Source: Wohlfahrtiimonas larvae_A
Lineage (GTDB): Bacteria; Pseudomonadota; Gammaproteobacteria; Cardiobacteriales; Wohlfahrtiimonadaceae
DNA length: 18,010 nucleotides
Reading direction: 5' to 3'
NCBI GenBank assembly: GCA_040394195.1
Contig: JBEBSR010000051.1
Span: 1-18,010, forward strand
Shown: piece by piece, positions 7,821-14,722 of the stretch
Numbering within the stretch: the first letter of the stretch is position 1
How the letters are laid out: each line of letters starts with the position of its first letter
Translations under genes and position numbers: made by a program
The notes under the pieces: generated by a model
Seen by the model: only the letters and a program-made list of their open reading frames with translations
Database searches by the model: none
Told to the model about the DNA's origin: nothing

Positions 7821-8369
7821 ATGATCGTTAATCGATGGATTCACTATATAGTTTTTTTGCTTAGCCCTGCATTGGTTCTTGGTATTGGTACAGCGTCAAG
7901 GTTACTATTTTTTGGTCTTAAAATTTCTGAAAGTATTATGATGATGGTAAGTGCTATTGTTGGGCTAGTGGTGAGCCTATCATTTGTAAAAATGTATCAG
8001 CAAAAGAAATTAGGAAATATACGGTCAGGTTTTAATGAAGATAATATTATATATTCGGTTGTGTTGTGTTTAATTATTATAAGTTTAATGTTTGCCAATA
8101 TATCATTGTTGTTTTTTGTAGTTGTAGGATTTATTCCAGCTTTATTAACAGCTCTAGCGAGTGATTTATTGACAGCCTATTGGAAGTTTAATAAAACACT
8201 ATGGATTGTGTTGACTACTATTATAGGTTCATTGATTTCTTTTATTTTTGATTTCATGAGTAGTGGAATAGATTCTAGCTTCTTAACATTATTTAGTGTT
8301 GTAGGAGCAATATGTGCTTTGTTCTCTTCAATCACTTTAGTCATTCATGATAATTTTCGTGATCAATAA
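7821..8369 (+). CDS. Hypothetical six-helix membrane protein
   Basis: I do not recognise this 182-aa protein. It is very hydrophobic, with about six predicted membrane segments (roughly residues 8-28, 37-57, 75-93, 94-116, 126-145 and 153-174). A basic loop KMYQQKKLGNIRSGF separates the second and third. It has no cysteine motif or recognisable catalytic signature and ends in a short polar tail (HDNFRDQ). The start is ATG 7821, after an AGGT ribosome-site-like element about 10 bases upstream. An earlier in-frame ATG at 7779 lies before the prfA terminator and would encode the hairpin, so I rejected it. It precedes the CpdB-like gene by about 50 bp on the same strand and could share its transcript. 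Codon choice is a little richer in ATA and TTA than in the flanking genes. Confidence 0.65.
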   Translation: MIVNRWIHYIVFLLSPALVLGIGTASRLLFFGLKISESIMMMVSAIVGLVVSLSFVKMYQQKKLGNIRSGFNEDNIIYSVVLCLIIISLMFANISLLFFVVVGFIPALLTALASDLLTAYWKFNKTLWIVLTTIIGSLISFIFDFMSSGIDSSFLTLFSVVGAICALFSSITLVIHDNFRDQ

Positions 8370-8420
8370 AAAATATTAAGCTAAATCATAGTGAATTGTA
8401 TTTGGATAAAAGGAAGTATT

Positions 8421-10271
8421 TTGAATAAACAGCGTACCCAATTAAAAATTTTAGCAACGACAGATCTACATGCACATGTTACGAATTATGATTACTATCG
8501 TGATGAAGTTTTGGCGGATTTTGGTTTAATTGGATTGGCTGATGTGATTCAAGATATTCGTGCAAATTATCCCAATACTTTATTAATGGATAATGGTGAT
8601 TTCCTACAAGGTAATCCCATTGGTAATTATCTGCGCGATTATTCGTTAGAGAAAATACATCCTATCGTTTGCATTATGAATGAGCTCAAATATGATGTAG
8701 GAACGCTAGGGAATCATGAGTTTGATTTTGGCATTGAATTTTTAGAAAAAATGATGGGTGATATTCAATATCCCATTGTGAATGCAAATATTGTGGATGA
8801 TCATCATCAGCCTTGGATTCAACCTTATGTGATTTTAGATAAAGCAATTATATTGGATTCAGGTGAAGTTAAAACAATAAAAATTGGTGTGATTGGGGCT
8901 TTGCCACCACAAGTGACAATGTGGAATCATAAAGTTTTTGCAGATTATGCAAAAGATAATGAAGAATTATATGTTGAAGATATCATCGAAACTATTACTT
9001 CAACGATTCCTAAAATGAAAGCAGAAGGTGCTGATCTAATCATTGTATTGGCGCATTCAGGTTTTGCAACTCGTCCTTATGAATTAGGTGCTGAGAATGT
9101 AATACAGTTTTTAGCAGAGATTGAAGGTATTGATGCAATTGTAGCAGGGCACGCGCACAACACTTTTCCAGATAATGAACATCATTTTGATTTGCCAATT
9201 GTGATGGCAGGTTCTTTTGGGCAATATTTAGGAGTTGTAGATTTTGAGTTGGAGTATTGTGAGCAGAAGTGGCGCATTATTCAAAGCTCAGCATCATTGA
9301 TAGAAAATCAACAATGCGAGCAATTTCAATCACCCTTATTTCAACTCATAGAATCTGCGCATGAATTAACTAAAGAGCGAATGAATGCACCGATTGGGCA
9401 AAATGAAACACTATTTTCGAGTGCATTGTCATTAATACAGGATGATGCATGTGCTCAATTAGTTGCAGATGCTCAACTTTGGTATGCCAAGCAATTATTA
9501 CAAGAATTGGGTCAAGCTGAATATTTTAATTTACCGTTATTAAGTGCTGTGCCTGCTTTTAAAGTGGGAGGGCGAAAGAACGCGCCTTATGATTTTACTT
9601 GGATCGAAAAAGGTGTATTCACATTCAAAAATGTTGCGGATCTCTATCCTTTTAATAATCAATTGGCGCTGATTAAAGTAACAGGCAAAGAGTTAAAAGA
9701 ATGGTTGGAATGTGCTAACAGCATTTATTATCAAATTCATGAGAGTGATAAAGAGCAGCGCCTCATCAATTGGCAAAGCCATCGTGGTTACAATCGCGAT
9801 GTAATTAAAGGCGGTGTAAAGTATCGTGTGGATGCTCGTCATCCTCGTCGCTATAACGGCGACTGTGTACTGGTGAATCCTGAAAGTGAACGGATTTGCT
9901 TTTTAACTTATCAAGATCAATTGATTGCTGATGATGCTGAATTTATTTTGGCAACTAATCAATACCGAGCTTATTCAGGAAAATTCCCAGGCAGTGGCGA
10001 AGAAAAAGTGATTATTTTATCTATCAACGAAATTCCTATGATTATTGAACTATACTTACTAAATATGGTGAAAGAACATGGCGCAGTTGAAGTTGCTGCT
10101 GAGCAAAACTGGTCTTTATCATTAGGTAAAGCCAATAATGTGATTTATGAAACGTCGCCAAGCATGAAAGATTTCGCTTATATTGCTGAAAATAACGATA
10201 AAGTTACATTTAGTGGCCTATATGATGCACAAAATTTCGCTTTGTATAAAATACGGTCATATATTTTGTAG
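8421..10271 (+). CDS. cpdB: CpdB-like 2',3'-cyclic-nucleotide 2'-phosphodiesterase/3'-nucleotidase, no signal peptide
   Basis: This two-domain metallophosphoesterase/5'-nucleotidase-type enzyme (616 aa) should open 2',3'-cyclic nucleotides to 3'-nucleotides and then dephosphorylate them. The N-terminal metal centre shows DLHAH (residues 15-19), NGDFLQGNP (58-66), GNHEFDFG (97-104), AHSG (211-214) and GHAH (243-246). The C-terminal domain ends in ATNQYRAYSGKFPGSG, the nucleotide-stacking loop of CpdB. I chose a TTG start at 8421, because AAAAGGAAG (8408-8416) is well spaced before it; a GTG at 8391 has no ribosome site. Neither start gives a signal peptide: the metal motif begins within 15 residues. 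Escherichia CpdB is periplasmic, so this one is probably cytoplasmic, like versions I recall from alphaproteobacteria. No clear terminator follows. Confidence 0.9.
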   Translation: MNKQRTQLKILATTDLHAHVTNYDYYRDEVLADFGLIGLADVIQDIRANYPNTLLMDNGDFLQGNPIGNYLRDYSLEKIHPIVCIMNELKYDVGTLGNHEFDFGIEFLEKMMGDIQYPIVNANIVDDHHQPWIQPYVILDKAIILDSGEVKTIKIGVIGALPPQVTMWNHKVFADYAKDNEELYVEDIIETITSTIPKMKAEGADLIIVLAHSGFATRPYELGAENVIQFLAEIEGIDAIVAGHAHNTFPDNEHHFDLPIVMAGSFGQYLGVVDFELEYCEQKWRIIQSSASLIENQQCEQFQSPLFQLIESAHELTKERMNAPIGQNETLFSSALSLIQDDACAQLVADAQLWYAKQLLQELGQAEYFNLPLLSAVPAFKVGGRKNAPYDFTWIEKGVFTFKNVADLYPFNNQLALIKVTGKELKEWLECANSIYYQIHESDKEQRLINWQSHRGYNRDVIKGGVKYRVDARHPRRYNGDCVLVNPESERICFLTYQDQLIADDAEFILATNQYRAYSGKFPGSGEEKVIILSINEIPMIIELYLLNMVKEHGAVEVAAEQNWSLSLGKANNVIYETSPSMKDFAYIAENNDKVTFSGLYDAQNFALYKIRSYIL

Positions 10272-10304
10272 TATATGTACTAAACTCAATATAAGTGAAA
10301 AAAT

Positions 10305-10345
10305 TTGATCCAGCTCAATGTTAATTCAAGAAACATAGGTAAAAT
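10305..10345 (+). promoter_or_regulatory. Candidate FNR-type box with class II promoter spacing
   Basis: TTGAT-CCAG-CTCAA (10305-10318) matches the FNR/ANR consensus TTGAT-N4-ATCAA at 9 of 10 conserved bases. A TAAAAT -10 element (10340-10345, 5 of 6) places a start near 10352, so the box centre (10311.5) falls close to -41, the classic position for an FNR-activated class II promoter. The transcript would run towards rpoS, giving a leader of about 395 nt, or could be a separate small RNA. The match and spacing are seen; regulation is inferred. Confidence 0.45.
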
Positions 10346-10409
10346 TAGTTGGCTTTATTGTATGAATATTGATCAAAATCTCTCTATTACTAAATTGATT
10401 AAATTTCTG

Positions 10410-10456
10410 GTGTAAATTTGCCTTATTGTTAGAAAAGTTCTAATGTAAATTTACAC
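10410..10456. repeat. Nested inverted repeat upstream of rpoS
   Basis: The outer arms GTGTAAATTT (10410-10419) and AAATTTACAC (10447-10456) are perfectly complementary. Between them are the inner arms TTAGAA (10429-10434) and TTCTAA (10438-10443), separated by AAG. The result is a 16-bp two-part stem with a lopsided internal loop (9 nt against 3 nt). The right outer arm also contains the 12-bp palindrome TGTAAATTTACA (10444-10455). No T tract follows, so it is not a standard terminator. It may be a structured leader element or a pair of regulator sites. Confidence 0.6.
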
Positions 10457-10746
10457 AAGTTATTGTTTTATGAATACCTCAGCAATTATCACTATTATCG
10501 AGCTAATTTAAAATTTGATGTGTGTTAATAAATGTATTGAATGTATGTTTTATTAAGTATTATGTTGTTAATTGAAATTATATGAAAGTATTATTGGTAA
10601 TTTAAGTATACATTTACAACTAATATCTAATTATAAAAATTATAAATAATGATTATATAAGTTTTTTATTTTGCCTAATATCTCATTGATTATACTATGG
10701 CCCCCGTAGAAACAACGATTTAAGATAAGTATTAAAAGGGTTGTAA

Positions 10747-11691
10747 ATGAATAAGCAGGGATTAGATAGTGATTTTAATAACGATATGCCACACGATCAA
10801 TTAAATGCAACAAGTGAAGCTGATGAAGAGTTTTCTAACATCATTACTAGTTATGATAAGCACAGCAATATAGATGTCTCAGATTCTTTGAGCATGTATT
10901 TTAGTGAGTTAGCAAATAATGAATTGCTCACTGCAGAAGAAGAGAAAGAATTAGCATATCTCGTTCAGCAAGGTGATGAAAAAGCTCGCCAGAGAATGAT
11001 AGAAAGCAACTTACGTTTAGTGATTGCTGTTGCTAAACGTTATAGTAATCGTGATGTTTCGTTATCAGATTTAATCTCTGAAGGTAATCTTGGTTTAATG
11101 CAGGCTGTTGAGAAATTCGACCCTGAAATGAATTACCGCTTTTCAACTTATGCTGTTTGGTGGATTCGTCATGCGATTGAACGTGATATTATGAATACAG
11201 GCCGAGCAGTGCGTTTGCCAATTCATTTACATAAAGCCATCAATCGTGTCTTGAAAGTACAACGCGAATTATCTGCAACATTAAATAGAGAGCCAACCTA
11301 CGCTGAATTAGCAGTAGCATGCGATAAAACAATCGCAGAAATTGAAGAGTTATTATTAGATAATGAAATGGTTTTATCACTCGATATGGAAGTGAATGAA
11401 GATCAAGGTTCATTATTAGATATGTTATCTAGCGAAAATCGTACAGATAATGCTTTGGGCATGATGGAAGAAGACTCTTTAATGAACACTTTGGAACAAG
11501 GTTTGAGTGTATTGGATAAAGAGGCGCGTGATGTTATTGTAGAGCGCTTTGGTTTGCGTGATGATATTTCTAAAACTTATGCAGAAGTGGGCAAAATTTT
11601 GCATATGACAAGCGAAAAAGTACGTAGAGTACAGATGAAAGCTTTAAAAGAAATCCGAGAATACCTTGTGAAACAATATGAGGTTTATTAA
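10747..11691 (+). CDS. rpoS: Stationary-phase/general stress sigma factor RpoS (sigma-38)
   Basis: This sigma70-family protein (314 aa) directs RNA polymerase to general-stress and stationary-phase genes. Region 1.2 (about residues 48-80, MYFSELANNELLTAEEE) is followed by region 2 with RMIESNLRLVIAVAKRY, DLISEGNLGLMQAVEKFDPE and RFSTYAVWWIRHAIERDIMN. Region 3 contains RAVRLPIHLHKAINRVL, and region 4 a helix-turn-helix near TYAEVGKILHMTSEKVRRVQ. The run of motifs is that of RpoS: it keeps the RLPIH-xxK segment, whereas RpoH differs there. The lysine is near the position that RssB contacts in Escherichia. The start has AAGGG 6 bases upstream. nlpD, the usual upstream neighbour carrying the main rpoS promoter, is absent. 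Confidence 0.92.
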   Translation: MNKQGLDSDFNNDMPHDQLNATSEADEEFSNIITSYDKHSNIDVSDSLSMYFSELANNELLTAEEEKELAYLVQQGDEKARQRMIESNLRLVIAVAKRYSNRDVSLSDLISEGNLGLMQAVEKFDPEMNYRFSTYAVWWIRHAIERDIMNTGRAVRLPIHLHKAINRVLKVQRELSATLNREPTYAELAVACDKTIAEIEELLLDNEMVLSLDMEVNEDQGSLLDMLSSENRTDNALGMMEEDSLMNTLEQGLSVLDKEARDVIVERFGLRDDISKTYAEVGKILHMTSEKVRRVQMKALKEIREYLVKQYEVY

Positions 11692-11700
11692 GTATTAATG

Positions 11701-11726
11701 AAAAGCCCCTGAAATAGGGGCTTTTT
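11701..11726. terminator. Bidirectional terminator between rpoS and the uspA-like gene
   Basis: AAAAGCCCCT (11701-11710), loop GAAAT, AGGGGCTTTT (11716-11725), then one more T. The stem is flanked by A and T runs, so it can work in both directions. It sits 9 bp after the rpoS stop and 22 bp beyond the end of the opposing stress-protein gene. Confidence 0.92.
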
Positions 11727-11748
11727 AGTCATTAGGATTTGAAAAGAA

Positions 11749-12168
11749 TTATTTAACTAACAATACAGGCATTGTTGCTTTCTGAACAACTTCATTGCTT
11801 ACGCCGCCTAATACAAATTTTTGTACAGCATTTAATCCACGGCTACCGATTACAATGATTTCTGCACCTGTTGTATTTGCATGTTGAATAATTGTTGGTG
11901 AAGCTTCACCAGTTACAATCGATACTTTATTTTTAACGCCAGCATCATTGAGGATTTTTTCTACTGGGCTAATGCGAGCTTGTCTAGCTTTATCTTGTTC
12001 TTATTTAGAAGGTTCTAATAGAATTTCACGTGCAGTTTTTGGTGGAACATTCACGTAAAGAATGTCAACGATTGCATCAGTTTCAATTTTTGCGATTTTT
12101 TTTGCTTCTTCAGTTGCGCGAAGTGAGTTTTCAGAACCATCAACAGCCAATAGGATTTTTTTATACAT
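11749..12168 (-). pseudogene. Universal stress protein (UspA family) interrupted by an in-frame stop
   Basis: Read leftwards from ATG 12168, which has a strong AAAGGAG site 6 bases upstream, the frame gives MYKKILLAVDGSENSLRA, the classic UspA-fold start. At codon 56 it meets TAA (plus-strand tta at 12001-12003). The same frame then continues without another stop to TAA at 11749-11751, through VTGEASPTII, AEIIVIGSRG and a normal C-terminus ending MPVLLVK. Total length (139 codons plus stop) is normal for the family. The nucleotide loop reads G-2x-G-9x-G followed by G, where S/T is usual. There is no frameshift, so a single base change, for example from CAA, GAA or AAA, explains the damage. 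The second half has no ATG, GTG or TTG well placed for restart. A sequencing error is possible. UspA proteins act in stress survival. Confidence 0.85.
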
Positions 12169-12214
12169 GTGATCTCCTTTCAGATAAATACAATAGTCAT
12201 AATTTCCTGTTATC

Positions 12215-12220
12215 AGTATA
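12215..12220 (-). promoter_or_regulatory. Possible -10 element for the uspA-like gene
   Basis: On the minus strand TATACT lies about 47 bp before the ATG. No convincing -35 hexamer lies 16-18 bp further up, which would be tolerated by RpoS-containing polymerase. This is a weak call from a single hexamer. Confidence 0.3.
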
Positions 12221-12360
12221 AGATATTACCATTAAAAAGTCCCTGAAAATATAGGATAACGTGACTTTATTGTATAATTTATTTGCAATAATTATCTTGC
12301 TAGGTTTTATTACATTTTGATTACATCTTTTAGTATATTTTTAAGTTAATTCTGAATATG

Positions 12361-12395
12361 GAACAGAATGTTCATGATTGTCTCATTTATATAAT
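12361..12395 (+). promoter_or_regulatory. Candidate promoter and operator of the lactate-oxidase-like gene
   Basis: A perfect TATAAT (12390-12395) predicts a start near 12402 and a leader of about 43 nt. No good -35 is present; instead the inverted repeat GAACA-GAA-TGTTC (12361-12373) is centred at about -35. That position suits an activator or a repressor. The regulator is not identifiable from the site. Confidence 0.45.
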
Positions 12396-12444
12396 GATTG
12401 TTAAACATTAGAATAATGAACACAATCACAATGGAGGGTAATCT

Positions 12445-13545
12445 ATGTTAAGTAATGCTGAAGGTGCAATTAAAGTCATTAATTTGGAAACCTTAGAGAA
12501 GGAAGCATCGGATAAAATAGATAAAGGTGCATTTGGCTATGTCCAAGGTGGCGCGGAGGATGAATTAACATTGCAAGCCAATATTGAATCATTCAATAAA
12601 AAACAGATCATTCCCAATGGCCTAGCTGGATTGGACGGCGCAGATACTAAAGTGATATTTTTAGGTTCTGAATTGGCAAGCCCAATCATTATTGCGCCGA
12701 TGGCAGCACATGGCTTATTGCATGAAGTCGCTGATAAAGCAACAATCAGTGGTGCAGGCAAGGCTGGTACTATGATGGGTGTTAGTACATATGCGAGTGT
12801 AATGTTAGATCAAATTGCTGCGGCTTCACCTGATACGCCATGGTTTTTTCAGCTATATATGAGTCGTGATAATGGATTTAATGAGCATATGATCAGCAAG
12901 GCGATTAACGCAGGTGCTAAAGCAATTGTATTGACAATTGATGCAGGCGTTCCAGGTAATCGTGAATCGGATAAAAAGAATAACTATAATTACAGTATGG
13001 CAACGCCAAATGTGGCTGAATATTATGAAGGTAAATCCATTACGCACAGCGAAGCTCGTGCGATGCGTAAAATTAGTTTCACAGCCGAAGATATTCAATA
13101 CATTAAATTCATTAGCCAAGGTTTACCAGTATTTGTGAAAGGTATTCAATCACCAGAAGCTGCTGAAATTGCTGTGCAAGCAGGTGCAGATGGTGTTTGG
13201 GTATCAAGTCATGGTGGTAGACAAATGGATGGTTCACCATCTTCATTTGATATGTTGCCATTGGTTGCAAAGCAAGTGAATAAACGTGTACCAATTATTT
13301 TTGATAGTGGCATTCGCCGTGGTTCACATGTATTTAAGGCATTAGCTTTGGGCGCGGATATCATTGCTGTAGGCCGCCCTGTATTATATGGCTTAATTTT
13401 AGGTGGCTCTGAAGGTGTGAAAGCTGTATTTGATCAATTGAATTATGAATTGCATACAACAATGATTTTGGCAGGGAAGAAGAATATTGATGAAGTGAAA
13501 GCAACAAAGTTATTTGATGTTGCTACACAGCAAATAGAAAAATAG
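12445..13545 (+). CDS. FMN-dependent alpha-hydroxy acid oxidase, lactate-oxidase type
   Basis: This is a 366-aa TIM-barrel flavoenzyme of the glycolate/lactate oxidase family. It is closest in pattern to Aerococcus and Streptococcus L-lactate oxidase, which converts lactate and O2 to pyruvate and H2O2. Residues corresponding to the known active site are all present: Tyr32 (FGYVQGGA), Tyr138 (FQLYMSRD), Asp166 (TIDAG), Arg173 (GNRESD), Lys232 (VFVKGIQ), and His256 with Arg259 (SSHGGRQ). FMN-phosphate motifs FDSGIRRG (286-293) and GRPVLYG (310-316) follow. The protein is soluble, without the membrane segment of respiratory LldD dehydrogenases, although LldD membrane attachment is hard to exclude by eye. 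The ribosome site GGAGGG is ideal, 6 bases before ATG. Neighbouring gapA is glycolytic but convergent. Exact substrate (lactate or another 2-hydroxy acid) is an inference. Confidence 0.88.
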   Translation: MLSNAEGAIKVINLETLEKEASDKIDKGAFGYVQGGAEDELTLQANIESFNKKQIIPNGLAGLDGADTKVIFLGSELASPIIIAPMAAHGLLHEVADKATISGAGKAGTMMGVSTYASVMLDQIAAASPDTPWFFQLYMSRDNGFNEHMISKAINAGAKAIVLTIDAGVPGNRESDKKNNYNYSMATPNVAEYYEGKSITHSEARAMRKISFTAEDIQYIKFISQGLPVFVKGIQSPEAAEIAVQAGADGVWVSSHGGRQMDGSPSSFDMLPLVAKQVNKRVPIIFDSGIRRGSHVFKALALGADIIAVGRPVLYGLILGGSEGVKAVFDQLNYELHTTMILAGKKNIDEVKATKLFDVATQQIEK

Positions 13546-13570
13546 TTTGGCAGTTAAAATTAAGTTAATA

Positions 13571-13597
13571 AAAAAGCTTCGCATTGCGAAGCTTTTT
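13571..13597. terminator. Bidirectional terminator between the oxidase gene and gapA
   Basis: AAAAAGCTTCGC (13571-13582), loop ATT, GCGAAGCTTTTT (13586-13597): a perfect 12-bp stem with A and T runs at its ends. It stands 25 bp from the oxidase stop and 24 bp from the gapA stop. Confidence 0.93.
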
Positions 13598-13621
13598 GCT
13601 ATTAAGTTTGAGTATTATAAA

Positions 13622-14617
13622 TTACTTAGAGATATGAGCTACTAAGTCTAATACTTTTGCTGAGTAACCAATTTCGTTATCATACCAAGCAACTACTTTT
13701 ACAAATTTATCAGTCAAAGCGATACCTGCTTTAGCATCAAATACTGAAGTGCAAGTTTCACCCAAGAAGTCTGTAGAAACTACAGCATCTTCTGTGTAAC
13801 CTAAAATACCTTTCAAAGCACCTTCTGATTCTGCTTTCATTTTTTCACAAATTTCAGCGTATGTTGCAGGTTTTGCTAAGTTAACAGTTAAGTCAACCAC
13901 TGAAACGTCTGGTGTAGGTACGCGGAAAGACATGCCTGTTAATTTACCATTCAATTCAGGGATTACTTTACCTACTGCTTTTGCAGCACCTGTTGATGAT
14001 GGGATGATGTTTTGAGCTGCGCCACGGCCACCGCGCCAATCTTTAGCAGATGGAGCATCTACAGTTTTTTGTGTCGCTGTTGTTGCGTGAACTGTTGTCA
14101 TCAAGCCTTCAGTGATGCCCCAGTTGTCATTCAATACTTTAGCAATTGGAGCCAAGCAGTTTGTTGTACAAGATGCATTAGAAACGATATCTTGACCAGC
14201 ATAAGTTTCGTGGTTAACACCCATAACAAACATTGGTGTATCATCTTTAGATGGGCCAGTTAATACAACTTTCTTAGCGCCAGCTGTGATGTGTTTACGA
14301 GCAGTTTCGTCAGTTAAGAAAATACCAGTACCTTCTACAACTACGTCAACGTTGATTGCGCCCCAGTTCAAGTTCGCAGGATCTCTTTCAGCTGTTGTGC
14401 GAATAGCTTTGCCATTCACGATCAATTGACCATCTTTAACTTCAACAGTGCCTTTGAAACGGCCATGAGTTGAATCATATTTCAACATATATGCCATGTA
14501 ATCAACATCGATTAAGTCGTTAATACCAACTACTTCAATATCATTGCGTTCAAGTGCTAAACGCATAACAAAACGACCGATACGTCCAAATCCATTAATT
14601 CCAACACGAATAGCCAT
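13622..14617 (-). CDS. gapA: Glyceraldehyde-3-phosphate dehydrogenase, NAD-dependent
   Basis: GapA oxidises and phosphorylates glyceraldehyde-3-phosphate to 1,3-bisphosphoglycerate in glycolysis. The 331-aa protein has the dinucleotide fold NGFGRIGR (8-15), and Asp34 after the second strand (GINDL) favours NAD over NADP. The catalytic centre SNASCTTNCLAP carries Cys150, with His177 in TTVHATT and the later signature WYDNEIGYSAKVLDL. Length is standard. The ATG at 14617 has AAGGAG 6 bases upstream. It is transcribed leftwards after pepA but with a 105-bp gap, so it likely has its own promoter. Codon use is strongly biased towards a small codon set, as expected for a highly expressed gene. Confidence 0.97.
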   Translation of the reverse strand: MAIRVGINGFGRIGRFVMRLALERNDIEVVGINDLIDVDYMAYMLKYDSTHGRFKGTVEVKDGQLIVNGKAIRTTAERDPANLNWGAINVDVVVEGTGIFLTDETARKHITAGAKKVVLTGPSKDDTPMFVMGVNHETYAGQDIVSNASCTTNCLAPIAKVLNDNWGITEGLMTTVHATTATQKTVDAPSAKDWRGGRGAAQNIIPSSTGAAKAVGKVIPELNGKLTGMSFRVPTPDVSVVDLTVNLAKPATYAEICEKMKAESEGALKGILGYTEDAVVSTDFLGETCTSVFDAKAGIALTDKFVKVVAWYDNEIGYSAKVLDLVAHISK

Positions 14618-14662
14618 TATTTTCTCCTTGATTATTTAATGGGCATTTACACTAAAGCTAAT

Positions 14663-14680
14663 GGCTATATTACTATAGCC
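14663..14680. repeat. Inverted repeat between pepA and gapA
   Basis: GGCTATA-TTAC-TATAGCC is a perfect 7-bp inverted repeat with a 4-bp loop, 45 bp upstream of the gapA ATG. On the minus strand it contains TATAGT, a possible gapA -10. No T run follows it in the direction of pepA, so it is better read as an operator or promoter element than as a terminator. Confidence 0.45.
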
Positions 14681-14722
14681 ACGAAATATTAAATTGAATT
14701 ATCTGATTTATTTATCAAATAA

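Larger units (their letters stand above)
10272..10746. other. 475-bp AT-rich intergenic region upstream of rpoS
   Basis: No credible gene of normal size lies here. It contains the FNR-like box, a second FNR half-site palindrome (TTGATCAA, 10369-10376), the nested inverted repeat and a long AT-rich stretch (10500-10680). Close to the gene, TATACT at 10691-10696 could be a -10, but no good -35 lies at the right distance. A small hairpin CTATGG-CCC-CCGTAG sits at 10695-10709. The rpoS ribosome site AAGGG (10736-10740) is clear. A 17-codon reading frame from ATG 10362 has no ribosome site and I do not call it. Confidence 0.6.

Noticed and set aside
8391..8420. GTG start for the CpdB-like protein
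   Set aside because: No ribosome site precedes it; TTG 8421 is well placed after AAAAGGAAG.
10362..10415. 17-codon reading frame in the rpoS leader as a regulatory peptide
   Set aside because: It lacks a ribosome site, and a frame this short is expected by chance; its 3' end only overlaps the stem arm.
10747..11691. Calling the sigma factor RpoH or RpoD
   Set aside because: Region 2-3 motifs (RMIESNLRLV, RFSTYAVWWIRHAIERDIMN, RAVRLPIH) follow RpoS. The protein is too short for RpoD and lacks the RpoH-specific segments around region 2.4 to 3.
12030..12221. A 63-codon plus-strand frame
   Set aside because: It is antisense to the uspA-like gene, has no ribosome site and encodes a low-complexity, leucine- and glutamine-rich peptide.
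14663..14680. pepA terminator
   Set aside because: The hairpin is short and AT-rich and has no T run on the minus strand.
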